Shown: positions 1-8,610 of the stretch, in pieces
Position numbering within the stretch: position 1 is the stretch's first letter
Layout of the letters: each line of letters starts with the position of its first letter
NCBI GenBank assembly: GCA_016795145.1
Contig: JAEUII010000224.1
Span: forward strand, 1 to 34,766
Source of the DNA: Planctomycetaceae bacterium
GTDB lineage: Bacteria; Planctomycetota; Planctomycetia; Planctomycetales; Planctomycetaceae
Direction of reading: 5' to 3'
Length of the DNA stretch: 34,766 nucleotides
The notes under the pieces: generated by a model
Seen by the model: the letters and a program-made list of their open reading frames with translations, nothing else
What the model was told of the DNA's origin: nothing
Database searches by the model: none
Position numbers and translations under genes: made by a program

Positions 1-93
1 TCGCCGAGCTTCAAAGTCTCCCAGCAGTCGCATCGTTCCATAGCGGACGACGTAACGCTGAATCTCGGGATCGTTGGGTTGTTCATCCGCCAT
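1..93 (-). CDS. 5' end of a leftward gene, possibly a PSP1-family protein (partial)
   Basis: An ATG on the minus strand at 93 opens a frame that runs off the left edge, giving 31 residues. The N-terminus has a short acidic leader followed by a segment reading RYVVRYGTMRLLGDFEARR. A 'VRYG-MR-LG-F' opening resembles the first beta strands of PSP1-domain (RicT-like) proteins as they occur in planctomycetes, but only the first strands are visible, so the family call is tentative. There is no strong ribosome binding site. It is the only reading frame here that ends in a plausible start codon. The next leftward gene (DHH protein) lies upstream and is separated from this one by a strong terminator, so the two are probably not co-transcribed. 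Confidence 0.45.
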   Translation of the reverse strand, partial: MADEQPNDPEIQRYVVRYGTMRLLGDFEARR

Positions 94-213
94 GCTGCAC
101 TCGACGCACCAGTCTCAAAGGGTTTCCTGAACGGCGTCGGATAATAGTGACTTCCCCGGAACGACGGAACTCATCTGGCTGGCAATTCGTTCAGCTCGAT
201 GGCGGCCATGGCA

Positions 214-254
214 AAATAAAAAACACCCGAGGATCCTGTTGAATCCTCGGGTGT
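214..254 (-). terminator. Rho-independent terminator of the DHH phosphoesterase gene
   Basis: A perfect 12-bp stem (223-234 pairing with 243-254, 8-nt loop at 235-242) is followed on the minus strand by a T-rich tract (222 down to 214). It lies 28 bp beyond the stop codon of the leftward gene at 282. Stem plus U-tract in the right orientation makes this a textbook intrinsic terminator. Confidence 0.85.
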
Positions 255-281
255 TCCTAAGTTGGCTGGTCTGGTGGCTCT

Positions 282-1265
282 TTATCGTGCTGAGCCCGCA
301 AATTCCTGAGTTCGTGCTGCCGGATCAATGCTCTGATTCAGAGCTTCCACGATCTGTGGAACAAGATCGTCCGTGTGCTCTGACGCGATCTGACAGGTGC
401 CGGCCGCTGAATGACCGCCGCCACCGTGCTTCAGCATCAGTTGTCCGACGTCCACCGGGTTCGTTCGGTTCAGAATCGACTTGCCCACAGCCAGAACTGA
501 CATGCCTGGCTGTCGGCTTCGAAGCAGGTGAACCGAAACATTGCATTCCGGAAGCAGTGCGTAGACGAGGAATCGGTTTCCGCAGAAGATCGTGTCTTCA
601 TAGCGGAGGTCAATCACCGCGACATTACCGTAAACACCGCTGCAGCGAGCAATCTGATCGCAGTACTGAGGACGCTGGCTGTTGTAGAGATCGATGCGTT
701 CGCGAACATCCGGCAACGCCAGGATCTGTTCGATGGAGTGACTGCGGCAGTAGTCCACCAGAGCCATCATCAGCTGATAGTTCGAAATTCGGAAGTCGCG
801 GAATCGACCGAGACCCGTGCGAGGATCCATGATGAAGTTCAGAAGTTCCCATCGCTTGGGAGCCAGAACTTCTTCGCGGGTGAATCGGGCGGAGTCGCAC
901 TTGTCGACGGCGTCCATCATCTCCGTGCTGATGTTCGGGAAGCGTGTGGCACCGCCAAAGTAGTTGTAGACGACTCGGGCAGCCGAATCCGCATCAGGGT
1001 CAAGGATGTAGTTCTGGCGAACAATGTGACCCAGTCGCAGTGCTTCACTGTGATGATGATCAAAGCACAGATGGCATGTCGGGGCGTACGGAAGATTCGT
1101 GATAATATCGCGGGACGTGATCTCGATCAGTCCATCCTGCATGTCTTTCGGATGAACAAACATGATGTCGTCCAGCATCTGCAACTCACGAAGAAGTGCA
1201 GCGCTGACGAGCCCGTCGAAATCGCTTCGAGTTACCAGTCGGTAGTTGAAAGTCTGCAGCGGCAT
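282..1265 (-). CDS. DHH-family phosphoesterase (exopolyphosphatase-like)
   Basis: Predicted cytosolic metal-dependent phosphoesterase of the DHH superfamily, whose members hydrolyse oligonucleotides, cyclic dinucleotides or polyphosphate; the substrate cannot be read from the sequence. The N-terminus carries the first metal-binding motif (SDFDG, Asp15 and Asp17), then the family signature DHHH at residues 69-72. The C-terminal DHHA1 half ends with the glycine-rich GGGGHSAAG substrate loop near residue 290. Length (327 aa) fits the family. I chose the ATG at 1265 because a purine-rich GAGCAGGA precedes it and the motif-bearing domain starts just after it. An in-frame ATG at 1364 would add 33 unremarkable residues. 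No signal peptide or membrane segment. It stands alone, divergent from cmk, with its own terminator at 214-254. Confidence 0.85.
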   Translation of the reverse strand: MPLQTFNYRLVTRSDFDGLVSAALLRELQMLDDIMFVHPKDMQDGLIEITSRDIITNLPYAPTCHLCFDHHHSEALRLGHIVRQNYILDPDADSAARVVYNYFGGATRFPNISTEMMDAVDKCDSARFTREEVLAPKRWELLNFIMDPRTGLGRFRDFRISNYQLMMALVDYCRSHSIEQILALPDVRERIDLYNSQRPQYCDQIARCSGVYGNVAVIDLRYEDTIFCGNRFLVYALLPECNVSVHLLRSRQPGMSVLAVGKSILNRTNPVDVGQLMLKHGGGGHSAAGTCQIASEHTDDLVPQIVEALNQSIDPAARTQEFAGSAR

Positions 1266-1560
1266 ATTCCTGCTCGGCTTTATGGTTCCATTCTCTGTTC
1301 GAAGTGCCGACGATGGCGCGCCTTCGAATCGCCACTGAGAACCTAGGTCGTACTGCAACGGCATGTTGCGAAAGGACGTCGAAACTTCGTGTTCTCAGTA
1401 ATATCCATCATCCGACTGTAACGATTGGTGGAGTCGTGCCGCGTGCAGTAGTGGCCAACGTTCTGGAATTGAGACTCGCAGTCGGTAAACTACTCCGAAA
1501 ACAGGCTGTCGGGGCATTCCCGGAAGCAGCCAGCAGACGACACCAGACAAAGAAAACTCC
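1266..1560. other. Divergent intergenic region between the DHH gene and cmk
   Basis: These 295 bp separate two divergently transcribed genes and must hold both promoters. I could not identify a convincing -35/-10 pair, and the short frames crossing it lack recognisable protein features. Confidence 0.5.
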
Positions 1561-2232
1561 ATGGATCAGGAAATGATCATCACCATTGACGGGCCGGCCG
1601 GGTCAGGCAAAAGCACGGTCGCAAAGCTGCTCGCTGAACGCCTGAAGGTTCGTTTTCTGGACACCGGGGCCATGTACCGTGCGATTGCCCTTGCAGTCCT
1701 GCGCTCTGCCGTCGATGAATCTGATCACGACGCCGTGGCGAAGATTTCGGGGACCGTGCAGATCCGGTTCGACGGGACGAAGTTGATCCTGAACGGCGAA
1801 GATGTCTCGTCCGAAATTCGCTCGCCTGACGTCACGGCCGTTTCTTCAATTATTGCCTCGAACCCCCACGTTCGGAATCGGCTGGTCGCACTGCAGCGCG
1901 AGATTGGCCTTCAGGGCAGTATGGTGACCGAGGGGCGAGATCAGGGAACGGTCGTCTTTCCGGATGCCGAACACAAGTTCTTTGTGACCGCCAACCTTGA
2001 GGCTCGCGCGCGGCGACGACAGCGGGAGCTTGCTCAGAAAGGTGTGCAGCAGCCGGTGTCATCCGTGATGGAACAGCTGCGACAGCGTGACGAACGCGAC
2101 GAAACTCGAGCCTACGCCCCGATGAAGCCCGCGGAGCATGCGACAATCGTCGATACCTCAGAGCTTTCCATCGGTGAAGTCGTCGAGCTGCTGGTTCGTC
2201 GCATCCTTGGTGATTCTACCGCAGCGAAATAA
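1561..2232 (+). CDS. cmk: Cytidylate kinase
   Basis: Phosphorylates CMP and dCMP to the diphosphates using ATP, in cytosolic pyrimidine nucleotide salvage and supply. The P-loop GPAGSGKST is at residues 11-19, followed by the CMP-kinase hallmark DTGAMYRAIAL near residue 34 and the conserved EGRDQGTVVFPDA segment (most homologues have DGRDMGTVVFP). An Arg-rich lid follows (LEARARRRQREL), then the QRDERD motif. 223 aa is the normal length. The ATG at 1561 has no clear Shine-Dalgarno sequence; translation could instead begin at the ATG at 1573, giving the common MIITIDGPAGSGKST start. The 3' end overlaps the convergent membrane-fusion gene by 17 bp. In many bacteria cmk is followed by plsC or rpsA; neither is here. 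Confidence 0.95.
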   Translation: MDQEMIITIDGPAGSGKSTVAKLLAERLKVRFLDTGAMYRAIALAVLRSAVDESDHDAVAKISGTVQIRFDGTKLILNGEDVSSEIRSPDVTAVSSIIASNPHVRNRLVALQREIGLQGSMVTEGRDQGTVVFPDAEHKFFVTANLEARARRRQRELAQKGVQQPVSSVMEQLRQRDERDETRAYAPMKPAEHATIVDTSELSIGEVVELLVRRILGDSTAAK

Positions 2233-3679
2233 CGTCGATCTGCGATCCCACCGGAACCGATGGCCAGACCTTTCCGACAGGTTCGATTCGGACTGCTGCC
2301 ATGGTTTCACCGGAAGCTTCGGTCGTGGCGTCAGCCATCAGTGGCATCTCAATGACCTGTCCGCGATATTCGTGGTTGCCTGGGAAGCGTAATTCAACTT
2401 CCTGTCCCGCCGACATTTCGTTCACGCGGCGAGTTGGCAGGTACACCATGACGTAGCGACGGTCGGTGTGAAGAATCCGCAGCATGATTTCGCCTTCCGC
2501 CATGTCGTCACCTTTGCGGTATCGCACCTGACCGACGATGCCATAGACGGGAGACTGGACTTTGATCTCGCGGCTTGCTGCCTTCAGATTTTCCAGCTGA
2601 GCACGCGCTTCAAGGTACTGAGCTTTCACGTTGGTCACGCCAATGGCGTCTTCAACGGTGGTGGAAAGTCCTGATCGCAGTGACTCCAGTCGTGTTTTTT
2701 CTGCTTCGAGCGGTGCAAGTGGATCGACGGTGACTTGTGGAGAATCGGAGACGACTCCGTCGCGAACCACTTCGGCCACTCGAACCGGACGAGCGGGAGC
2801 TGGAAGGTTGCCGCCAGGCTGACCAGGAGGCGTGACCTGTCCGCTTCGACTGAAGAACATGATGCCGCCAGGCGTGGAAGTTCTTGCTGGTCGAGTCTTC
2901 GCGCTGCGAGCTGAGACAGGCGAGACAGGAGTACCGGATGAACGGGATGCCTGTGCCGGGTAACCTGTCAGTGTTCGTGCTTCGGCGATTTGAATTCGGA
3001 CATCCGCCAGTTCTCGCTCAACGTCCTTCTTGCGCCATTCCAGTTCGATGGCGGCCTGAGCTTCCAGACGCCGAAGTTCGCGTTCGACTTCCTTCAGTGA
3101 CTTCTCTGAGTTTTCGATCATCGCGAGGTGTTCGAGCTTTTCCAGTGTCAGCAGAGGCTGGCCGGAGAAGACTTCATCGCCGGCCTTCACATGCACATCA
3201 GTCAGGCGAGCCGGTGCAGGAACTCGGACCGAAGTGATATCTGCCGACAGGACTCCGGAAAGCGGCTGATTGCGATGCTGTCCCAGCAGATAGACAACAA
3301 AGAAGCCGGCCATCAGGGCACAGGTCAGGATTGTCAGCGTTCTAAAGACCGACGAGGGACGGACCAGCGACGGCGGTGCAACTGGCTGGCACAATGATCG
3401 AGCCTGGGAGACCCATGCTTCATCAATCAATCGTGCCAGCGGGACTTGAAGCTCCGAGGCGAAGTTGTTCATTTCGCGATGGCGCCAAAGGGCAACCTGA
3501 GCAAAACAATAGACTCCCAGCTGGTTCAGCAGAACTGCTTCACGAGTCCTGATGCCTTCAATTCGAGTCAGGTCGTCCGTATGCGTCGGAAGCTGATCGA
3601 AAATGACACCGAACTGACGGTCCATTCGGTGACCGCGAGGCAGAGTTGCGATGATGGGAGATTCCATGGTTCCGTCCAT
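2216..3679 (-). CDS. Membrane-fusion (HlyD-like) protein with N-terminal helix-hairpin-helix segment
   Basis: Inner-membrane-anchored periplasmic adaptor protein of the HlyD/biotinyl-lipoyl type. Numbering from the ATG at 3679: a helix-hairpin-helix-like segment at about 35-93 (TRIEGIRTREAVLLNQLGVY), one membrane helix at about 113-132, and a first lipoyl half-motif at about 146-180 (VRVPAPARLTDVHVKAGDEV). A charged coiled coil follows, then a Pro/Ser/Arg-rich low-complexity stretch (about 240-313), a second coiled-coil arm, the returning lipoyl half, and a beta-barrel region ending near 487. The ATG at 3679 is preceded by GGAAG at good spacing; an in-frame ATG at 3805 would add 42 residues. 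No ABC, RND or MFS partner gene is adjacent, so the transported substrate is unknown. Coding overlaps the cmk stop by 17 bp. Confidence 0.75.
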   Translation of the reverse strand: MDGTMESPIIATLPRGHRMDRQFGVIFDQLPTHTDDLTRIEGIRTREAVLLNQLGVYCFAQVALWRHREMNNFASELQVPLARLIDEAWVSQARSLCQPVAPPSLVRPSSVFRTLTILTCALMAGFFVVYLLGQHRNQPLSGVLSADITSVRVPAPARLTDVHVKAGDEVFSGQPLLTLEKLEHLAMIENSEKSLKEVERELRRLEAQAAIELEWRKKDVERELADVRIQIAEARTLTGYPAQASRSSGTPVSPVSARSAKTRPARTSTPGGIMFFSRSGQVTPPGQPGGNLPAPARPVRVAEVVRDGVVSDSPQVTVDPLAPLEAEKTRLESLRSGLSTTVEDAIGVTNVKAQYLEARAQLENLKAASREIKVQSPVYGIVGQVRYRKGDDMAEGEIMLRILHTDRRYVMVYLPTRRVNEMSAGQEVELRFPGNHEYRGQVIEMPLMADATTEASGETMAAVRIEPVGKVWPSVPVGSQIDVISLR

Positions 3680-4180
3680 TGGGAGCTTCCGTCCTGATTC
3701 GATGCGTCCACTGAATTCCCGCTCCAGTCCCGGTTGGGAATGGTCGCTCTGTCGACAGACTTCGCGCAGTGGAGCGCAATTCGCCTTTCCCTTTTTCGGC
3801 GTCACGATCGGTACTGGATGATTGTTTCCTGCGATCGTTCAATTCAGAACAGCTTACCCCGTCGGAAAAGGCGGTAAATTCCCCTAAGTTTGCGAAATGG
3901 AGACCGGCAGGACCTGCGTCCTGGTTAGCGCGGGTGCGAGTTTCGCCGGTCACTGATTTTCACATTTTTTGCTCCGCTGGCTGGCTCGGAGTATCTCGCG
4001 TCGTGGTGAATACAAATTCAGGTGTTTGAGAATACGGATGAGCTGGAAACCGGGGCGTTCGCCGGGCTGATAGAAGTCGCGCTGTTTGGTTCCTAGAATG
4101 CCCGAGTTTGCCACGCGACGTCGGGAAGGAGCCCCTTCCTGCCTGGGTCGCTCTTTCAGTTCTTCGTACGAGATCACAGC
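3680..4180. other. Divergent intergenic region upstream of the DUF255 gene
   Basis: About 500 bp between divergent genes (375 bp if the leftward gene starts at 3805). The part from 3840 is more AT-rich, as expected for promoters. A small inverted repeat (CAGGAC/GTCCTG) lies near 3908-3923. I see no convincing gene: frames here lack domain character and overlap one another. Confidence 0.5.
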
Positions 4181-6868
4181 ATGACTGCTCTGACTGTAGT
4201 GCCTTCGTTTTTGCGTTCGATTGCAGGTTTGGTGAGTGTCGGATTACTCGCCATGACCGTGTCAGCTCAAGAGGCTTCAGTGACGCCTGAACCGCCAAAA
4301 GCCAATCGGCTTTCCAAAGAGTCCAGTCCGTACCTGCTGCTGCACGCGCACAATCCGATTGACTGGTTTCCCTGGGGACCTGAAGCGTTCGAAAAGGCAA
4401 AGCAGGAAGACAAACCAATCTTTCTGTCGGTCGGTTACAGCAGCTGCTACTGGTGCCACGTGATGGAACGAGAAGCCTTCTCGAACCAGAAAGTGGCGGA
4501 CTTCATGAACCAGAATTTCGTCTGTATTAAGGTCGACCGAGAAGAGCGTCCGGACATCGACGACATCTATATGACCGCTCTGATTGTGTACCAGCAGGCG
4601 GCTGGCAGCGGCGGCGGTGGTGGCTGGCCGATGTCGATGTTCCTGGACAACGAAGGAAATCCGATCGCGGGTGCCACCTATCTGCCCGCCGAAGATACTC
4701 CCGATGGACGGACTGGATTTCTGACGGCGGCAGGTCGAATTCATGAACTGTGGAAGGAAAATCGCGACTCCGTGAAGGAAACTTCCACGATGATTGCTCG
4801 GGAAGTTCGAAGACTTTCCACCCCGGAGGCTGTCGAGGATTCAGCAGCCATCGACGCAAAGGTTCTGGCTGGTGTCCAGGCGGCGATCCAGCGTCAGTAC
4901 GATTCGACATGGGGCGGTGTCGATTACAACCCGCGACGTCCAAACGGTCCACGATTTCCAAATGCTCCGCGCCTTCTGTTCCTGCTGCAGCAGTTTCAAA
5001 CGTCGGGCGATCAGGAGGCTTTGAAGATCGTTGAGCATTCCCTGTTGTCGATGGCAAAGGGCGGGATTCGCGATCATCTCGGCGGCGGCTTCCATCGATA
5101 CAGCACAGAACGAACATGGACTGTGCCGCACTTCGAAAAGATGCTGTATGACCAGGGACAGTTGCTGGAGGCCTATTCGCGTGCGGCCCTTCTTCAGCCA
5201 AACGCAACAAGTTCACAGGTCATTGACGAGCTTGTGGGGTTCATTCGCCGGGAGATGACTCTGAAGGACGGCGGCTTCTGTTCGGCTCTGGATGCTGAAA
5301 CCAATGCGATCGAGGGACAGTATTACGTCTGGAGCCCTGAGGAACTGAAGTCAGCGCTGAGCGAAAAGGAGCTCGAAGCCGTTCAGCTCGTCTATGGGCT
5401 GAATGAAGAACAGGACTTTGAGCATGGTCGAATTTTGTACCTGCCAAAGCTCCCGTCTGAACTGCAATGGACCGATGGTGCGGAGAACCTGAACTCTCTT
5501 TTGACGTCAGCGGGAGCAAAGCTCCTGACCATACGAAACACTCGTCCGCGGCCGCTGCTGGATGACAAAGTCCTGACGGAATGGAATGCGTTGATGATTC
5601 AGGGGCTGGCCATCAGCGGTCGACTTCCAGGGCGAGGCGACGACGTCACGCTTGCTGCTGGTGCAGCGAACTTCCTGCTTCAGAACCTAAAGGATGAAAA
5701 TGGACGCCTGCTTCGTTCTTGGCGCAACGGCGTGAAGGGGCCAAAGGCTTATCTCGACGACTATGCTGCACTGATCTCCGCACTGCGAACGTTGCACGAG
5801 TCCACTTCGGACGAACGATGGCTCACGGCCGCGAAAGAACTTCAGAAGCAGCAGAATGATCTGTTCTACGAAGACGCCATGGGCACGTTCTTCTTCACGG
5901 CGAATGATCAGGAGAAGCTATTCGCCCGAACCAGTTCTCCGTTTGATTCGGTCTCTTCGTCCGGCAACAGCACCGCAATTCGCAATCTGATCTGGCTGTC
6001 TTCGCACGAAGCATCGTACCGCGACATGGCGAAGAAGCTGCTGACGCGATTCTCTTCAACGATGAACGACAGCCCGTCCGGTTGCTCCGGCCTGGCGATG
6101 GCTCTGCGAGAATACCTGCAGACAGAAACGCCGAAAGGGGCTGCCGCGCCGATCCGAGCCTCAGGGTACCAAACCGTCGCGCTCAATCAGGATGAACAGG
6201 CAACCCGGCCATCACAGGCGGATGAGGCGAAGAATGAAGCAAGGGAAGTCACGGCCTTCAAGCCCGTTGCTCCGGATCCGAATGCTCCTGTGTCACCCTT
6301 CAAACGCAGCTACGATGAGAAGCCTGTTCGAGTAAAGATCTATCCGTACTTCGACAAGCTTCCTCGTGGTGCAACGTGTCCAGTGGCGATCGAATTGACC
6401 GTTGCGGACAACTGGCACATCAATGCCAATCCGTCGAATCCCGACTTCCTGATTCCGACCGAAGTGAAGATCACAAGTCCTCAGAAGATCAAGCTGAAGC
6501 GTGTTCGTTATCCAAAGCACGAGCTGCTGAAGATGGAAGCTCAGGACGAGGAAGCTCACGTGTACAGCGGGAAGATCATGGTCTACGCTCTGCTGGAGAT
6601 CGATGAAGCGGAGGCCGCTGAGAAAGGCGAAGTGACGGTCGAGGTTCGCTTCCAGGCCTGCAATGAAAAGACATGTGAGGCTCCTGACACCATCAAGCTG
6701 AGCGGGAAACTGCCAATTGCGAACGCTGATGATGGCATCAAGAAGATTAATGAGAGCAAATTCCCTCAGAAGAAAGAGGAAGAGAAATCAGGAAGTGATC
6801 CTTTTGCCGAAGAAGCCGAAGAAAAAGACGAGAAAGCTCCTGCAGCTCCATCCCGGAAGAACGACTGA
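4181..6868 (+). CDS. Exported DUF255 (YyaL/SPATA20-like) thioredoxin-fold protein with C-terminal DsbD-alpha-like domain
   Basis: A signal peptide spans about residues 1-30 (hydrophobic core [13 protein letters not shown]). It is followed by the DUF255 thioredoxin-like domain with the family opening [17 protein letters not shown] and redox motif C89-Y-W-C92-H. The domain runs on through [10 protein letters not shown] and [12 protein letters not shown] into a long alpha/alpha-barrel region to about 640. A linker leads to a C-terminal beta-sandwich from about residue 715. That part resembles the N-terminal alpha domain of DsbD and ends with a C827-NEKT-C832 pair where DsbD-alpha has its redox cysteines. 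The very acidic/Lys-rich tail is low complexity. At 895 aa it is longer than typical DUF255 proteins (about 600-700 aa) because of this fusion. Predicted role: thiol-disulfide chemistry or protein quality control outside the cytoplasm (inference). It is 8 bp upstream of the epimerase gene, so likely co-transcribed. Confidence 0.88.
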   Translation: MTALTVVPSFLRSIAGLVSVGLLAMTVSAQEASVTPEPPKANRLSKESSPYLLLHAHNPIDWFPWGPEAFEKAKQEDKPIFLSVGYSSCYWCHVMEREAFSNQKVADFMNQNFVCIKVDREERPDIDDIYMTALIVYQQAAGSGGGGGWPMSMFLDNEGNPIAGATYLPAEDTPDGRTGFLTAAGRIHELWKENRDSVKETSTMIAREVRRLSTPEAVEDSAAIDAKVLAGVQAAIQRQYDSTWGGVDYNPRRPNGPRFPNAPRLLFLLQQFQTSGDQEALKIVEHSLLSMAKGGIRDHLGGGFHRYSTERTWTVPHFEKMLYDQGQLLEAYSRAALLQPNATSSQVIDELVGFIRREMTLKDGGFCSALDAETNAIEGQYYVWSPEELKSALSEKELEAVQLVYGLNEEQDFEHGRILYLPKLPSELQWTDGAENLNSLLTSAGAKLLTIRNTRPRPLLDDKVLTEWNALMIQGLAISGRLPGRGDDVTLAAGAANFLLQNLKDENGRLLRSWRNGVKGPKAYLDDYAALISALRTLHESTSDERWLTAAKELQKQQNDLFYEDAMGTFFFTANDQEKLFARTSSPFDSVSSSGNSTAIRNLIWLSSHEASYRDMAKKLLTRFSSTMNDSPSGCSGLAMALREYLQTETPKGAAAPIRASGYQTVALNQDEQATRPSQADEAKNEAREVTAFKPVAPDPNAPVSPFKRSYDEKPVRVKIYPYFDKLPRGATCPVAIELTVADNWHINANPSNPDFLIPTEVKITSPQKIKLKRVRYPKHELLKMEAQDEEAHVYSGKIMVYALLEIDEAEAAEKGEVTVEVRFQACNEKTCEAPDTIKLSGKLPIANADDGIKKINESKFPQKKEEEKSGSDPFAEEAEEKDEKAPAAPSRKND

Positions 6869-6876
6869 ACTGAAGA

Positions 6877-7836
6877 ATGAACACTCCTGAGAGAATCCTG
6901 ATCACTGGCAGTTCCGGGTACTATGGTCGAGCAGTCGTGCACGACATTCGTCGGCAGTGGCCTGGTGCAAAAGTCCTGGGGCTTGATGTTGTCCCACCAA
7001 AGTCCGACGAACCGGATGAATTCCGCCGCTGTGACATCACCAGTCCTGAAGTGCGGGACATTGTTCGCCAGTTTCGGCCGGATACGATTCTGCACTTTGC
7101 TTTCGTCGTCAATCCGATGCGTGATGAGAATCGAATGCATCAGATCAACGTTGAAGGCAGTCGCCAGATTCTGGACATTGCCTCCGAAGTGAAGCCAGCA
7201 CGGCTTCTTGTGTCGTCCAGCGCGACAGCGTACGGAGCCTGGCCGGACAATCCGATTCCGATGTCCGAAGATTCACCGCTTCGAACTCGGCCGAATTTTC
7301 GTTACGCCGATGATAAGTTTCAGGTGGAACAGTTGCTGAAGAAGTTCGCGACAGACCATCCTGAGATCGCCGTCAGCTGGACTCGCCCGTGCATCATCTA
7401 CGGAAACGGCGTGACGAATTTCATGATGCCGCTGTTCACGGCAACTCCGCTGCTTGTTCTGCCTGGCGGATCAGATCCGCAAATGCAGTTTGTTCATCTG
7501 GACGATGTGTCCGGGGCAACGATTCGAATGCTGGAAGCGAACGCTCGCGGACCATTCAACGTGGCACCGCCGGATACGTTTACTATTCGAGACCTCGGGA
7601 AGCTCAGCCGTCGCCCTGTGATTCCCGTCCCCGACTTTCTGTGTCGCACGACGACTCGCATCTGGTGGGCACTGCGACTTCCGATCTTCCTGTTCCCCGC
7701 AACCCTCTGGGACTTCATCCGCTATCCGTGGGTCGTGTCTCCCGCGCGCCTGCAAAACGAACTCGGCTACCAGTTCCGCTACAGCAGCCTGGACGTCGTC
7801 CGCCTGCTGCTGAAAGACACCGGCCGCCTGAAGTAA
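6877..7836 (+). CDS. NAD-dependent epimerase/dehydratase (extended SDR)
   Basis: Rossmann-fold oxidoreductase of the extended short-chain dehydrogenase type, normally acting on nucleotide sugars. The nucleotide-binding GSSGYYG is at residues 11-17, the acidic ribose-binding Asp at the end of beta-2 (GLDVV), catalytic serines at 113-115 (VSSSATAYG) and the Tyr143-x3-Lys147 pair (YADDK). The 319-aa length is normal. The C-terminal substrate domain is rich in aromatic residues (WALRLPIFLFPATLWDFIRYPW), which could be membrane-proximal or line a hydrophobic substrate pocket. Substrate cannot be assigned. The start lies only 8 bp after the DUF255 stop with a GAAG just upstream, so translation is likely coupled. 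A GC-rich hairpin repeat begins about 30 bp past the stop. Confidence 0.88.
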   Translation: MNTPERILITGSSGYYGRAVVHDIRRQWPGAKVLGLDVVPPKSDEPDEFRRCDITSPEVRDIVRQFRPDTILHFAFVVNPMRDENRMHQINVEGSRQILDIASEVKPARLLVSSSATAYGAWPDNPIPMSEDSPLRTRPNFRYADDKFQVEQLLKKFATDHPEIAVSWTRPCIIYGNGVTNFMMPLFTATPLLVLPGGSDPQMQFVHLDDVSGATIRMLEANARGPFNVAPPDTFTIRDLGKLSRRPVIPVPDFLCRTTTRIWWALRLPIFLFPATLWDFIRYPWVVSPARLQNELGYQFRYSSLDVVRLLLKDTGRLK

Positions 7837-7862
7837 ACTATCCTCGCTTGTGCGCTCTAAAA

Positions 7863-7932
7863 CCCCCTCCCCCAAAACCCCGTTTTGGGGGAGGTCGATC
7901 GAGCGCCAGCAAGATCGGGAGGGGGCCCCCGG
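7863..7932 (-). repeat. Short inverted copy of the island repeat, with a strong hairpin
   Basis: A 12-bp perfect stem (7866-7877 with 7883-7894) is followed by a GTCGA-CGAGCGCCAGCAAG-TCGGG core and a G/C-rich end. The minus strand of the copies at 8027-8203 and 8405-8575 reads the same way, but with a different hairpin sequence. The hairpin bases differ while pairing is kept, so structure seems conserved rather than sequence. There is no T-tract, so it is not an obvious terminator, though it could stabilise the 3' end of the upstream mRNA. Confidence 0.7.
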
Positions 7933-8026
7933 AGCGTGCTTGTGAACGGTGTCTCTTTTCATGCATTTTCATGCGCATTCGAACAGCGGCGAAGATCCCG
8001 GCCTCATTGGGTTTCTTAGAGAGCAG

Positions 8027-8203
8027 ATCGCAATCAGAGGACTGACGTCGCCTCGCTCGCCTTGTTTTTGTCACTCATCTTTTGTCCGATGAATCGAATC
8101 TTCGCGTTGCCTCGTTCGTGGCGCAACGTGGGATGCGGCGGGGCCCTCCCCCGAACTTGCTGGCGCTCGTTCGACCCCTCCCAGACTTCGTCTGGGAGGG
8201 GAG
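8027..8203 (+). repeat. Island repeat, full copy A
   Basis: About 177 bp, nearly identical to copy B (378 bp downstream). Order of elements: GACTGACGTCGCC, a TTTTGTCACTCATCTTTTGTCCGA segment, GCGTTGCCTCGTTCGTGGCGCAACG (itself an inverted repeat), a GCGGGGCCC block, CTTGCTGGCGCTCGTTCGA, and a terminal hairpin with an 11-bp stem around ACTTCGT (8176-8201). Confidence 0.85.
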
Positions 8204-8404
8204 GGTTCTTCGGCGCTTCGACGAAAGAGATGCTGCACCGGATGGAGGCTATGCTGACTCGGATGGCGATAAAATTCGATGGTGTCGCCGAGCCAGTCGC
8301 AGCGCAGGATGCTGGCATCGATTACGATCACGATAACGAGCACCGCTGCGCTGAGCACGAGTATGAGGTCAAGCACAAGGTCAGGGAATCACAACAAAAC
8401 AAGA

Positions 8405-8575
8405 ATCGCAATCCGGGGACTGACGTCGCCACGCTCGCCTTGTTTTGGTCACTCATCTTTTGTCCGATGAATTAATCTTCGCGTTGCCTCGTTCGTGGCG
8501 CAACGTGGGATGCGGCGGGGCCCCCGAACTTGCTGGCGCTCGTTCGACCCCTCCCAGACTTCGTCCGGGAGGGGA
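8405..8575 (+). repeat. Island repeat, full copy B
   Basis: About 171 bp in direct orientation to copy A, with only scattered differences: a short deletion in the GGGGCCCTCCCCC block, GAATTAATC instead of GAATCGAATC, and one stem base change in the terminal hairpin that leaves a single mismatch. Confidence 0.85.
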
Positions 8576-8610
8576 ACAACCTTCGATCTTGTGATCAGAG
8601 CGCGCCGTAT

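Noticed and set aside
528..1346. Long + strand frame (272 codons) opposite the DHH gene
   Set aside because: It is antisense to a gene with clear DHH/DHHA1 motifs, has no domain character and no ribosome binding site.
7866..7894. Hairpin after the epimerase gene considered as intrinsic terminator
   Set aside because: No T-tract follows on the + strand; it is part of a repeat family.
8062..8475. 137-codon frame in the repeat island
   Set aside because: Its two ends are the same repeat-derived peptide; no ribosome binding site, no protein character.
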